Source: Nitrospina sp. (lineage in GTDB: Bacteria; Nitrospinota; Nitrospinia; Nitrospinales; VA-1). From it: 64,000 bases of DNA. Each line of letters starts with the position of its first letter. The first letter of the stretch is position 1. The position numbers and the translations under genes were made by a program. This document shows, one piece after another, positions 50,822 through 59,206 of the stretch. The notes below the pieces were generated by a model. The model searched no databases. It worked only from the letters and a program-made list of their open reading frames with translations, and was not told the origin of the DNA. Where the stretch lies: the NCBI GenBank assembly GCA_018673915.1, contig JABHBK010000044.1:1-64000 (forward strand), given 5' to 3'.

Positions 50822-52831
50822 TCAATTTGTTTCAATGATGGTAGGAGTGATAAACACTAAAAGCTCAGTAATCGTGTCGGCATCCGCAAAACTTTTAAAC
50901 AAATAACCCAATATAGGTAATTTGGAAAAGAATGGGACCTCCTTTTTGTTTTCAGTGGACTCGCTTTCGTAAATTCCACCCAGCACCGTGGTATCTCCAT
51001 TACCCACTAAAACTTCGGTGTGCGTTTCTTTGGTGGTAATGGTCGGTACTGACCCCACTAACTGTGTAAAATCTGCAGCATTTTTAGTCGCATCAATAAT
51101 CATATAAACATTGCCATCGGAGGTGGCATGTGGAGTAACCGTAAGACTAAGCTCAGCATCTACAAACTCAATGGAGTTGCCCTCTGCCGAAGTAACCTGG
51201 TAGGGAATTTGCCTTCCGCTTCTTATTCTGGCTTCCTTATTATCCGCAGTTGTGACTCTAGGACTGGATAGAATCCGCCCTTTTCCCTGAGTCTCCAGAG
51301 CTTCCAACCTAATATTTATATCCGCACCTTTTAACAAGCTTCCCAGGGTTAGATCAAATCCAGCTAAACTTCCTGCCGTAATATTCGATGCCTGTGATAA
51401 ATCCACCAAAAAGTTTGAAGTTGCAGTTGAAGTTGTACCGGAAACTGCGTTTGTAATACTGGTTACAGAACCAGTGTCCGTCGGAGCAATAAATACTGCG
51501 TTGCTTGAGCTAACCAAATCACCCGTTAAACCCCACTGGACACCCAATTCTTGAGTAAAAGATTTACTGACCTCAACAATTTTTGCTTCAATCAAAACCT
51601 GAGGCGTGGGGATATCCAAAATTCTTATGGTATTCAGCATGTCATCCACATGCGCTCTAAGATCATTCAGAATTAATGTGTTGGTGCGAGTATCCGCAGT
51701 AATTCGTGAGTCCGGGCGTGCACTCCTTAGGGCGGTGAGACTTGTGACCAGTTCGCTAATATCTGCATTATCTACACGAACCACTTCTGTGACCAAGTCT
51801 TCTGCGTCCCGCTGAGTAGTTCTTTCACTCACCGCACGGGCTTTTTCAGCAACCAGAGCGGCGGCCTCATTCCGCAAAACCGCTTTAGCTGCAATACGAA
51901 CGATATTGTCCCCGAAGCATTCTCGTCCCAAGGAGCTATTCGTAAGAATTATTTCCATTGCCTGGTTCCATGGCACATCAATCATTCTGATATTTACAGA
52001 GCCTCCTACTTCAGGAGAAAGAATCACATTAAATCCACTGATCTCTGCGAAGATCCTAAAAAGGTTGCGAACATCCGCATTTTGAAAGTCCAAAGAAATT
52101 GTTTCTTTTTCTCCATACAACATAGGAAAACACGTATCTTCGGAAACCTCACTCGTCTCATCCATAATGGAATTCGCGCCTCGGAGGCCTTTTTTATCAA
52201 ATTCTTTTTTAATAGTAGTTTTATTGGAAGGAGCTGTTTCACTCATCATCGAAGGCGGAGACACTTTGGCCATTTCCTCTCCCGATATATCCTGAGAAGA
52301 TTGAAGACTTACGATTAATTTATTTTTCTGCGGCTTTTTAATTTCATAATCCGCAGACTGATTGAGAACGATTTCGAGACGCAACACTCCCGCCTCTTCA
52401 AAATGGATGGGACGGATAGAACTTATGATCCCTTTATCAACCTGAATAAGACTGGTTAAATTCCCTTGATCCATTCCAGGAAAATCGATCACCAGTCGGA
52501 GCGGATTAAGAAGTTTAAACGCGGTGTACTGAACAGGACGAGTAGACTCGATAGAAACCACAGAGCTTTGCCCTTCTTCTGCAGTATCGAGAAGCACGAT
52601 TTCCCCCAATGGCTCTTTAGAACTTCCCGCCTGGCTTTGGGCCAAAACTAATAATGGAACTGCCGGTTTTTGGCCCTGACTGGAAGCACCTTGCCCTTGA
52701 ATCAAAGAAATATCAAAATTCTGATCCAGAAGCAGGACTGCAGAATGAGCAGTCAGAGCAGGCCAACCCGTTAAAAGAACCAAAAAACACGCTATCTTTA
52801 AATGGGATTTTATGAACATTTGTATTCTCAT
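50822..52831 (-). CDS. pilQ: Type IV pilus secretin PilQ
   Basis: 669 aa. Signal peptide (about 1-31), one AMIN domain (about 92-180, with FKLLNPLRLVIDFPGM), a Ser/Glu-rich linker, the STN/N0 domain (about 245-300, ISLDFQNADVRNLFRIFAEI), N1 (about 345-420, DTRTNTLILNDLRAHVDDML), and the secretin core (430-665) with LSSPRVTTADNKEARIRSGR and VPFFSKLPILGYLFKSF. It forms the outer-membrane gate for the pilus. It overlaps pilP by four bases (ATGA), so translation is coupled. One AMIN domain rather than two or three, at the short end for PilQ. Confidence 0.96.
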   Translation of the reverse strand: MRIQMFIKSHLKIACFLVLLTGWPALTAHSAVLLLDQNFDISLIQGQGASSQGQKPAVPLLVLAQSQAGSSKEPLGEIVLLDTAEEGQSSVVSIESTRPVQYTAFKLLNPLRLVIDFPGMDQGNLTSLIQVDKGIISSIRPIHFEEAGVLRLEIVLNQSADYEIKKPQKNKLIVSLQSSQDISGEEMAKVSPPSMMSETAPSNKTTIKKEFDKKGLRGANSIMDETSEVSEDTCFPMLYGEKETISLDFQNADVRNLFRIFAEISGFNVILSPEVGGSVNIRMIDVPWNQAMEIILTNSSLGRECFGDNIVRIAAKAVLRNEAAALVAEKARAVSERTTQRDAEDLVTEVVRVDNADISELVTSLTALRSARPDSRITADTRTNTLILNDLRAHVDDMLNTIRILDIPTPQVLIEAKIVEVSKSFTQELGVQWGLTGDLVSSSNAVFIAPTDTGSVTSITNAVSGTTSTATSNFLVDLSQASNITAGSLAGFDLTLGSLLKGADINIRLEALETQGKGRILSSPRVTTADNKEARIRSGRQIPYQVTSAEGNSIEFVDAELSLTVTPHATSDGNVYMIIDATKNAADFTQLVGSVPTITTKETHTEVLVGNGDTTVLGGIYESESTENKKEVPFFSKLPILGYLFKSFADADTITELLVFITPTIIETN

Positions 52832-54288
52832 GAGTTCGTATCACCCTCGCTAGTTATACTCTGAAAAAATTCTATAACTTTCTGGTTTGTCAGGATTGTA
52901 CCGAGGTAATTCCTGAATTTTTCAACAACGATTATTTGTTCGTCCTGTATCTCATCCACATATCCATAAAAAGGACCAACCAGATCTCCTTGTCTCACTG
53001 CATAACCAGTGCTACCCACCTCAAATATAGCAACGACTTCAGTTTTTTTCCGGATAATTCCCGTCATTCGGAGAGAATCATATTCTATCTGCAGTGGGGA
53101 CTCATCCATTCTAATATCGGCCGCGCGCTCCAGAACATCACGATAACTATTTATGGTATTTGAATATTCATCATCCGCCATCGCTTCTAATTCTTCCCGA
53201 TTGTTAATTAAGCGTTCAAAGCGCCTCAACTCCCTATAAAGTTTGGGGTATTGGTCTTCAATTTTGTCATACACCGACAAGGCAAGCGGAGGAATGCTTT
53301 TCAGCTCATCGCCAAACGAACGGGTCGTATTTTTCAGGCTCACTTTCGAGAGGGCAACCAGCCCCTCCTTGTTGACCAGAGGTTGGAAAGGATCGCGTCT
53401 TCCTATCAACATATATCGTTGCCCGGGTTGAGCAATCTCTTGCAACAGAGGAAACTCTGGTCCGCCAGAATCAATTTCTTTTATCAAGTCATCTTGAACT
53501 TTTTCTGCCATAAATAAATTCTTTTTTATTCCTTTACCAAAGCCCTTCAAACTTGTTTGGCTGAACCAACGACCCGCCTTGGAATTTAAAAACTCGGCAT
53601 ATTTTTCAAGTTCTCTATCTCTAAGGTTTCTATAACTAAAGAGCAAACCCCGCAAAACAATTTCGCGCATGGGTTCGGTAATGCTTTCTCCCCAAATTCT
53701 CAGCATTTTACCGAGTCTCTTGCCTTGATTATTTTTATTAAAAGGGTACATCAATTTGACATATCCCAAATAAAGGCTTTTCCCGGCTTCCGTCATACGT
53801 AAAGAACCTTCAATCTTCTCTATCAAAAATATTCGCTCCTCGCTGGGAGGTGAGCTCAATAAATCTTCCACGAACAAATCCATCTCTGACCGAAGGCCAG
53901 GATTACTTGATTCATTTGTAAGCCTCAATATTTTTTTTCCCAATGAACTTTGATACCACTGAACCGTCGAATTAACATATTGAGACTTGTAATTTTCAAC
54001 AAAAGATTGCTTTTGTACCCCAAAAAATTTTTCATGCGAATAAGCATGCCGCATAATCCTCTTGGCAAATGCGCCCTGACCCGGCGCCAATGCATCCGCA
54101 TTAATATTTCCTGAAATTTCCAAAACAGATTCCATATTATCCAAAACCCCTTCAAGGCCACTAAGCCGAAATAAAGTATAGAGTTTTTGGTTGCTAGAAT
54201 GCAGGTCATCTTGTAAAGGTGGGGTCAGCGCAGAGGCTTGAAAAAAAGGCACCCCTAAAGCTATCCACAAGAACAATATAATTTTCAT
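52828..54288 (-). CDS. pilP: PilP with an N-terminal DUF2059-like region
   Basis: About 486 aa from the ATG at 54288 (AGGTG upstream); the track start adds ten residues before a clean signal peptide (MKIILFLWIALGVPF). PilP is normally about 170-180 aa and a lipoprotein. Here the last 110 residues carry the PilP HR-type pattern, SLRMTGIIRKKTEVVAIFEV and GYAVRQGDLVGPFYGYVDEI, which in other bacteria contacts PilQ. The first 300 residues are helical with two DUF2059-like segments (TVQWYQSSLGKKILRL and KYAEFLNSKAGRWFSQTSLK). There is no lipobox. Position between pilO and pilQ fixes its identity; the N-terminal extension is unexplained. Confidence 0.82.
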   Translation of the reverse strand: MKIILFLWIALGVPFFQASALTPPLQDDLHSSNQKLYTLFRLSGLEGVLDNMESVLEISGNINADALAPGQGAFAKRIMRHAYSHEKFFGVQKQSFVENYKSQYVNSTVQWYQSSLGKKILRLTNESSNPGLRSEMDLFVEDLLSSPPSEERIFLIEKIEGSLRMTEAGKSLYLGYVKLMYPFNKNNQGKRLGKMLRIWGESITEPMREIVLRGLLFSYRNLRDRELEKYAEFLNSKAGRWFSQTSLKGFGKGIKKNLFMAEKVQDDLIKEIDSGGPEFPLLQEIAQPGQRYMLIGRRDPFQPLVNKEGLVALSKVSLKNTTRSFGDELKSIPPLALSVYDKIEDQYPKLYRELRRFERLINNREELEAMADDEYSNTINSYRDVLERAADIRMDESPLQIEYDSLRMTGIIRKKTEVVAIFEVGSTGYAVRQGDLVGPFYGYVDEIQDEQIIVVEKFRNYLGTILTNQKVIEFFQSITSEGDTNS

Positions 54289-54357
54289 AAAACACCTGAT
54301 TCTCATATCCAATACCATCCCCCGCTAAGGAGGTTAATGACCTTTCTTTTGTTTTCC

Positions 54358-54993
54358 CTACTTCGAATCCTTTTTAGAAGCAGTTCGATTTTCAGCACCA
54401 TCCACAAACGAATACGTTTTTAGCGTTAAAACTGTAACCAGCGAACCTGTCCTCCCCGTCCCTTCAGAAAATTTTAATCTCTGAAACTTTAGTACCAGGT
54501 TTTCAAGACTCACCAGACGCAAAAGGTTTTGCATATATTCAATGAAATCGAGAGTCCCCCATATTTCACCATTCAATTGAATTTTCAAGGGAATTTCCTT
54601 ATAAAAATCCCCCACCACACCTTCATTCAGGGTGAGTGCAACCATTTTGATATTTCTCTGCTTGCCAAACGCCTCTATCTTTCGCATCAGGCCAGGAATC
54701 TCAGCCTGCCCAGGCATTTGACTTTTGAACGCATCAAACTTGCCTTTTACCTGAGCCATATTTTTTGCCACTCGATCTTCTTTAGCCACTATCGACTTAT
54801 ACAGCTTCAGAGTCCTTTGTGCGGCCTCTTTCTTCTTGGCTAGTTTTTCAAATTCCGCATTTGTGGCGTTGTGGAAAGTAAAAAAGTACCCAATAAAAAG
54901 CACAAATCCGATGCCCACTGCTCCAACAAGCATATGGGTAAACTGGACCCCATCAAGATCATCGTAAGGAATTTTATCGAACAATTTATCCAT
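54358..54993 (-). CDS. pilO: Type IV pilus inner-membrane alignment protein PilO
   Basis: 211 aa. Short cytoplasmic N-terminus, one membrane helix (about 24-43), a coiled coil (50-80), and a ferredoxin-like periplasmic domain with KIEAFGKQRNIKMVALTLNE, YKEIPLKIQLNGEIWGTLDF and MQNLLRLVSLENLVL, the standard PilO architecture. It pairs with PilN. Twelve bases after pilN, 69 bases before pilP. Confidence 0.93.
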   Translation of the reverse strand: MDKLFDKIPYDDLDGVQFTHMLVGAVGIGFVLFIGYFFTFHNATNAEFEKLAKKKEAAQRTLKLYKSIVAKEDRVAKNMAQVKGKFDAFKSQMPGQAEIPGLMRKIEAFGKQRNIKMVALTLNEGVVGDFYKEIPLKIQLNGEIWGTLDFIEYMQNLLRLVSLENLVLKFQRLKFSEGTGRTGSLVTVLTLKTYSFVDGAENRTASKKDSK

Positions 54994-55005
54994 AATTTTT
55001 GTTGA

Positions 55006-55671
55006 TCAAGCCGATTTTTTCTTTTCCATTTTCGGCATATAGCAATAAATAATAAACTTATGAACCGCCTGGCCACCAATATAAGTCAGCGATGATTTAA
55101 AAAGAAACGTGGTCTTGTAATAAGGAATTTTCTGCAGCCTTTTCAGGTATTCAGCCACTCCATTTTCAGTGAGCGCATAACCAGAAATCTCCACAAACTC
55201 CTTGGGAGCTATTCCTTTATTCTTCCTCCTCCTTTTTTTCTTTTTCTTCTTCTTTGGATCTCCATACATAATATTGGGGACATTTTTTTTCTTCAGTTCC
55301 TTAAAATCTCTCTGCACGATCGAACCCAACCAAAGGTCATCTGGAATCATAAGGTTTAAATCGCTGACAATAGTGCTCGCAGGCATTTGTCTTTCCCTCA
55401 AACCTTCAATGCCTGCAATAATATCTTGCAAACGTTTTTTCTTGGCTTGCATGGCTTTGACTTTATCTACCTGACTTTTTAAACTCGCGACTTGGGACTC
55501 CAGTTTGCGTGTTTCAATGCCTAACGAATCCAACTGAGCCTGTTCTACCAAACCGAGTATTACGATAAGCAAGATTGCCATAATAACGACGGCTATACAC
55601 TTAACCACCCGCTTTTGGATCTCGATCTTCCTCAGTTCATCGCGATAATCATGGAGATTGATCTGAATCAT
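55006..55671 (-). CDS. pilN: Type IV pilus assembly protein PilN, with polybasic insertion
   Basis: 221 aa. The N-terminal peptide MIQINLHDYRDELRKIEIQK is the PilM-binding motif (INL...R), followed by one membrane helix (about 22-45), a coiled coil, and a periplasmic domain with LNLMIPDDLWLGSI and EISGYALTENGVAEYL. Inside that domain an unusual run of about 14 Lys/Arg residues (about 140-153) is inserted before the IAPKEFVEISG strand. It overlaps pilM by four bases (ATGA). The run maps to a TTC/CTC-rich tract in the plus strand, so replication slippage may have made it. Confidence 0.93.
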   Translation of the reverse strand: MIQINLHDYRDELRKIEIQKRVVKCIAVVIMAILLIVILGLVEQAQLDSLGIETRKLESQVASLKSQVDKVKAMQAKKKRLQDIIAGIEGLRERQMPASTIVSDLNLMIPDDLWLGSIVQRDFKELKKKNVPNIMYGDPKKKKKKKRRRKNKGIAPKEFVEISGYALTENGVAEYLKRLQKIPYYKTTFLFKSSLTYIGGQAVHKFIIYCYMPKMEKKKSA

Positions 55672-56813
55672 TTGTGGTCAAACCTCCTTGTAGCTAAGCC
55701 CAATGCCACCGTAGACAAACCACCCATTTCATCGATCAACGATTGGTCAAAGTTTTTCGGGTTGACTTTGATCCCTTGCATAGGATTAAAGCTCTCCACA
55801 GGAACCTTTAAATAATCGGCAAAAAATCCCTCTATTCCTTGAATCATGCTCCCCCCTCCGCACAATAAAACCTTCTCTACCTTGTTGCCGGACAGGGTGC
55901 CAAAATATTCAAAGGATTTTTGAATCTCTTCCAAAACCCTTTTATAAGCTTGGGTAATTATATTGATAACGTCTTCTTCTTTAATATCCGAAGAAAAGTT
56001 GCCCCGCTTTATATCAATAACCTGTTTAAAGGGAACTTTGAATTTGGACATGAGCATCTTGGTGCAATACCCTCCCCCGACAGGTATATCCCGCGAGTAA
56101 CCCATTTTCCCATCCTGAATGATATTGATATGAGTAAATGAATCTCCCAGATCAATCAGCGCAGTATTACCCGCTGACGTTAAATCATTAGTCAATTGGG
56201 CAGCATTCATCAAGGCAAACACATTCAGGTCAATAATTGCCGGCTTCAAACCTGCCTCTATAAGAATATCAGTCCTCTCATCGATGACCGATCTTTGAAC
56301 CGCTACCAGAAGAACCTCCATCATTTCCTCATCCGGTTCCTCATTTGAAGGTTCCCCTTGGCTTTGAGATTCCCCATCAAACTCACTGCCCTTGGAATTA
56401 TCGGACCCCTCAGCACTATCAGCCTTTACCGCACCTAATAGTTGAAAGTCGAGAGCGACATCGTCTATATCAAAGGGTATATATTGTTCCGCTTCCTGGG
56501 CTATCTTTTCAGAAAGTTCCTCTTCCGACATTACTGGAACTTTTATTTTCTTTATAAAAACAGCTTCTCCCGCAACAGCAGAAACCACATAGCGGCTTTG
56601 TATTTTTTCGGCAGTGATTAATTTCGACAGAGCCGCTGCTACCTGGTCGGGTTTTTTAATCGCTCCCTCAATGATGCACTCTTCATCAAGAGGCATCATG
56701 CCAAAATGGGTCAACTCAAATTCCCCTCCCTTAAGCTCAGACAATTGAACCAGCTTGATTGAAGAAGACCCGATGTCGATGGCCACTAATTGGGTTTTTT
56801 TCGATAAAAACAT
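55668..56813 (-). CDS. pilM: Type IV pilus assembly ATPase-like PilM, with acidic insertion
   Basis: 381 aa. Actin/FtsA-like fold: TQLVAIDIGSSSIKLVQLSE (phosphate 1), VALIDLGDSFTHINII-type phosphate 2 (read NTALIDLGDSFTHINIIQDG), and VLLCGGGSMIQGIEGFFADY. It binds ATP and the PilN N-terminus in the cytoplasm. An acidic low-complexity insertion of about 40 residues (about 112-150, rich in Glu, Asp, Ser and Gly) splits the domain before the EVLLVAVQRSVIDERTDIL strand. First gene of pilMNOPQ-aroB; a sigma54-type promoter lies 50-66 bases upstream. Confidence 0.95.
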   Translation of the reverse strand: MFLSKKTQLVAIDIGSSSIKLVQLSELKGGEFELTHFGMMPLDEECIIEGAIKKPDQVAAALSKLITAEKIQSRYVVSAVAGEAVFIKKIKVPVMSEEELSEKIAQEAEQYIPFDIDDVALDFQLLGAVKADSAEGSDNSKGSEFDGESQSQGEPSNEEPDEEMMEVLLVAVQRSVIDERTDILIEAGLKPAIIDLNVFALMNAAQLTNDLTSAGNTALIDLGDSFTHINIIQDGKMGYSRDIPVGGGYCTKMLMSKFKVPFKQVIDIKRGNFSSDIKEEDVINIITQAYKRVLEEIQKSFEYFGTLSGNKVEKVLLCGGGSMIQGIEGFFADYLKVPVESFNPMQGIKVNPKNFDQSLIDEMGGLSTVALGLATRRFDHK

Positions 56814-56863
56814 AAGAAAGTATCTGCAATATCAAGATTTATAAAGCTACTGAACCCTTAAAA

Positions 56864-56879
56864 AGCAAACTCTGTACCA
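56864..56879 (-). promoter_or_regulatory. sigma54-type promoter of pilMNOPQ
   Basis: Minus strand TGGTACAGAGTTTGCT: TGG at -24 and TTTGCT at -12, GG and GC exactly ten bases apart. Predicted start near 56853, about 40 bases before the pilM ATG. TGTCA motifs lie at 56968-56972 and 57003-57007, about 98 and 133 bases upstream. Confidence 0.82.
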
Positions 56880-56910
56880 AACTCGCCCATCAACCATAAC
56901 TCATTGAAAT

Positions 56911-57126
56911 TCAACAATCTAACAATCCAAGATTGATTCCAAATTTATATACCGGTGAATGATTTTTTGTCACTTTCCATAAAAAATCATTCAGGTTCAT
57001 TCTGTCAACGGGTACAAGAAAGCACTCAAGTCCTTCCAACTTCTTCCGATAAGCGTTCTGGGACATATTAAACCTGGCATTTTGAGTATGCACAAACCAA
57101 TACCAACTCCTCAAACGCAAACCCAA
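56911..57126 (-). CDS. Doubtful small ORF upstream of pilM
   Basis: 71 aa from a TTG seven bases after the XRE gene. The downstream part (MSQNAYRKKLEGLECFLVPV) has plausible composition, but no family is recognised and there is no good ribosome site. The pilM upstream TGTCA motifs lie within it, which favours a regulatory rather than coding role for this stretch. Listed because it is the only candidate in the gap between pilM and the XRE gene. Confidence 0.25.
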   Translation of the reverse strand: MGLRLRSWYWFVHTQNARFNMSQNAYRKKLEGLECFLVPVDRMNLNDFLWKVTKNHSPVYKFGINLGLLDC

Positions 57127-57132
57127 AAAAAT

Positions 57133-57384
57133 TCAGTTTATTTTTGTCTTTATTTTTTTGGTTTCTGAAATAGAGTTATCATTTTCAGAATCAAAAATTC
57201 TTGTCCGATCTACAAGCTTGTAACCAAGAGCCAAAATGATTTTTCGCTTTGTATCAAGTCGGCAATCATTCCCCTTTTCAATACGATCAATCGTCTGAAC
57301 GGTCACGTCTGCCTTGCGAGCTAGCTCAGCTTTGCTCATCATTTTTGCCTCCCGGATTTGCCGGACGCTGTTGCTTTTGGCCAC
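57133..57384 (-). CDS. XRE-family helix-turn-helix regulator
   Basis: 83 aa, GTG start after GAGGGGAATTACA. A single Cro/C1-type HTH domain fills residues 4-60: MSKAELARKADVTVQTIDRIEKG is the HTH core, followed by a helix with TKRKIILALGYKL. The short Lys-rich C-terminus offers no dimerisation or metabolite domain. It lies upstream of the pilM promoter on the same strand and divergent from miaB, with a TTGACA-type promoter (57460-57488). A role in controlling pilM or miaB is possible; no partner toxin gene is recognised. Confidence 0.85.
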   Translation of the reverse strand: MAKSNSVRQIREAKMMSKAELARKADVTVQTIDRIEKGNDCRLDTKRKIILALGYKLVDRTRIFDSENDNSISETKKIKTKIN

Positions 57385-57459
57385 TGTAATTCCCCTCTCT
57401 TAAAATGGTTCTGGCGCAGTTGGGCCTGCAAATTAAATACTTTTTATGGAATAGTATCG

Positions 57460-57488
57460 AGCTTATTTTAAATACATGGACTTGTCAA
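57460..57488 (-). promoter_or_regulatory. Probable promoter of the XRE regulator
   Basis: Minus-strand TTGACA (57483-57488), 17-base spacer, TAAGCT (57460-57465). The -35 box is perfect, the -10 box poor, as expected of a weak or activated regulator promoter. Confidence 0.5.
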
Positions 57489-57641
57489 CAAAATTCTTGG
57501 AATTTCCATTTACTTATACTAATTTGTTTAAATTTATATAAATTTAGTGTTTGGGCTCATAATGGATTGTATAAACTCATTAAATTGGCTCTGGCTAAAT
57601 GCCAGTTGCAAAGATCGAGAGATTCCCTTACAGTTTTCCCC

Positions 57642-58991
57642 ATGAAACAAGTCTATTTAGATACTTTTGGTTGCCAGATGAACGTTGCCGACACAGACAG
57701 AATGGAACTCATCCTGTTCCATTCCGGCTACCGGCGTACCCTGGAAAAAGAGGATGCAGATCTGATTCTGGTTAATACCTGTTCGATTCGTGAAAAAGCG
57801 GAGCAAAAAACTTTCTCTCTGTTTGGTGGCTTAAAGCCTTTAAAAATGGCCAATCCAGATCTGATACTGGGCTTAACCGGGTGCTTGGGACAACAGGATG
57901 GGAAAAAGCTACTCCAACGTATGCCCTATCTGGATTTCGTGATGGGCCCCGACCAAGTGGAAGGAATTGCTCAGGCCGTAGATCGGGTACGTAGCGCTAG
58001 CAAATCTTTTGTCTGGACCGGATTTGATCATGAAAAAGTCTACTCCATTCCCGAACTAGCCGGAGATCTGCCAAAGGCCCCTGGACCCAGCGCGTTTGTT
58101 AACATTATCAAGGGTTGCGATAAGTTTTGTACTTTCTGCATTGTTCCCTTCACTCGTGGAAGAGAAAAGTCGAGAGAACCGGCAGAACTCTTTGATGAAG
58201 TCCGTCACCTGGTGAGTCGCGGCGCAAAAGAAATTATTTTACTGGGTCAAAACGTTAACTCTTATGGCAAACGAGGACTGGAGAATCCCATGCCATTTCA
58301 TGAGCTTTTATATGGTGTCGCGGAAATTCCCGGGGTAGAAAGATTGCGCTTTACCACCAGCCATCCCAACGACTTTACTCGCGAAACCATTCGTGCTTAC
58401 CGCGATCTAGATATCCTGATGAATCATCTGCATCTCCCCGTTCAGAGCGGAAACAATCAAGTGCTTAAAGCCATGCGTAGAGACCATACGATTGAAGAAT
58501 ATAAGGATTTGCTGGCGGAATTGAAATCAGAAGTCCCGGATATTTCCCTCTCTACCGACATCATCGTTGGTTTTCCCGGTGAAACCGATGAAGCTTTTGA
58601 AGACACACTGAAAATTATGGAAGAGGTCGGCTACAGCAGCAGCTATATGTTTGCCTACAGTCCAAGACCAGGAACCCCTGCAAATGAATTGCCCGACTCG
58701 GTTCCAGACGAAACCAAAAAGCGTAGACTCCAGGAAGTTATAGCATTGCAACATAAGCAGTCCGAGAAATTAGGACAATCCTTTGTGGGAAAAGATATTG
58801 AGGTTCTGATCGAAGGAAGATCTTCTAAACCAGGCTATATGTTCAAGGGCAGAAATCCGCAATACTGGAACGTAAACCTTCAGGGGGAAGAGGGCATCAT
58901 CAAGGCTGGAGATACAGTAACCGTTCAGGTCGAAAATGTTACCGGCCATTCCCTCAACGGCACCACCAGGTGTCGGGCCAGCGCACAATAA
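57642..58991 (+). CDS. miaB: tRNA-2-methylthio-N6-dimethylallyladenosine synthase MiaB
   Basis: 449 aa from the ATG at 57642; the track ORF starts 79 codons earlier, but the added part is AT-rich and unlike the family, while MKQVYLDTFGCQMNVADTD is the normal MiaB start. UPF0004 domain with three Fe-S cysteines (GCQMN, NTCSIREKAEQ, GCLGQQ), radical SAM motif CDKFCTFCIVP, and a C-terminal TRAM domain. It methylthiolates i6A37 of tRNAs reading U-starting codons. No clear ribosome site precedes the ATG. Downstream is the densest repeat cluster of the window. Confidence 0.96.
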   Translation: MKQVYLDTFGCQMNVADTDRMELILFHSGYRRTLEKEDADLILVNTCSIREKAEQKTFSLFGGLKPLKMANPDLILGLTGCLGQQDGKKLLQRMPYLDFVMGPDQVEGIAQAVDRVRSASKSFVWTGFDHEKVYSIPELAGDLPKAPGPSAFVNIIKGCDKFCTFCIVPFTRGREKSREPAELFDEVRHLVSRGAKEIILLGQNVNSYGKRGLENPMPFHELLYGVAEIPGVERLRFTTSHPNDFTRETIRAYRDLDILMNHLHLPVQSGNNQVLKAMRRDHTIEEYKDLLAELKSEVPDISLSTDIIVGFPGETDEAFEDTLKIMEEVGYSSSYMFAYSPRPGTPANELPDSVPDETKKRRLQEVIALQHKQSEKLGQSFVGKDIEVLIEGRSSKPGYMFKGRNPQYWNVNLQGEEGIIKAGDTVTVQVENVTGHSLNGTTRCRASAQ

Positions 58992-59045
58992 CTTCCACTG
59001 GCGAACAACCTTGTTCTCGGTACAATCAAGTCCTTACCCCATTAC

Positions 59046-59086
59046 CGCCCACGGGAGTGGGCCACCAGGCACCAGCGTGATGCTGG
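59046..59086. repeat. REP-like hairpin repeat, inverted copy 4, plus second hairpin
   Basis: GCCCAC-GGGA-GTGGGC (59047-59062) is the same CCCAC/GTGGG stem as in the other copies with the loop in the opposite orientation. Ten bases on comes CCAGC-GTGAT-GCTGG (59072-59086). Lies between miaB and the unknown 481-aa gene. Two hairpins in tandem recall REP/BIME elements. Confidence 0.55.
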
Positions 59087-59145
59087 ACTCAACTGGCAAT
59101 AGCTTGTTAAGCCAAGATAACTCTTTTCCAGCCAGAGCAAGGTAT

Positions 59146-59185
59146 TTACCCCTTCGAGGCACGAAGGCTCAGGAAAAATATCACG
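59146..59185 (+). repeat. Dispersed intergenic repeat module 2, copy B
   Basis: TTACCCCTTCGAGGCACGAA and following bases match 12367-12406 in 34 of 40 positions and 40985-41024 in 31 of 40. The hairpin module lies about 85 bases upstream, the same order as at 12.3 kb, so the two modules appear to belong to one composite element of about 110-140 bases. Confidence 0.65.
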
Positions 59186-59206
59186 GCTATCTGCCGCTTC
59201 GCCGGG

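Noticed and set aside
57405-57641. 79-codon N-terminal extension of MiaB in the ORF track
   Set aside because: Hydrophobic AT-rich filler that runs over the XRE promoter; the MiaB family starts at the ATG at 57642.
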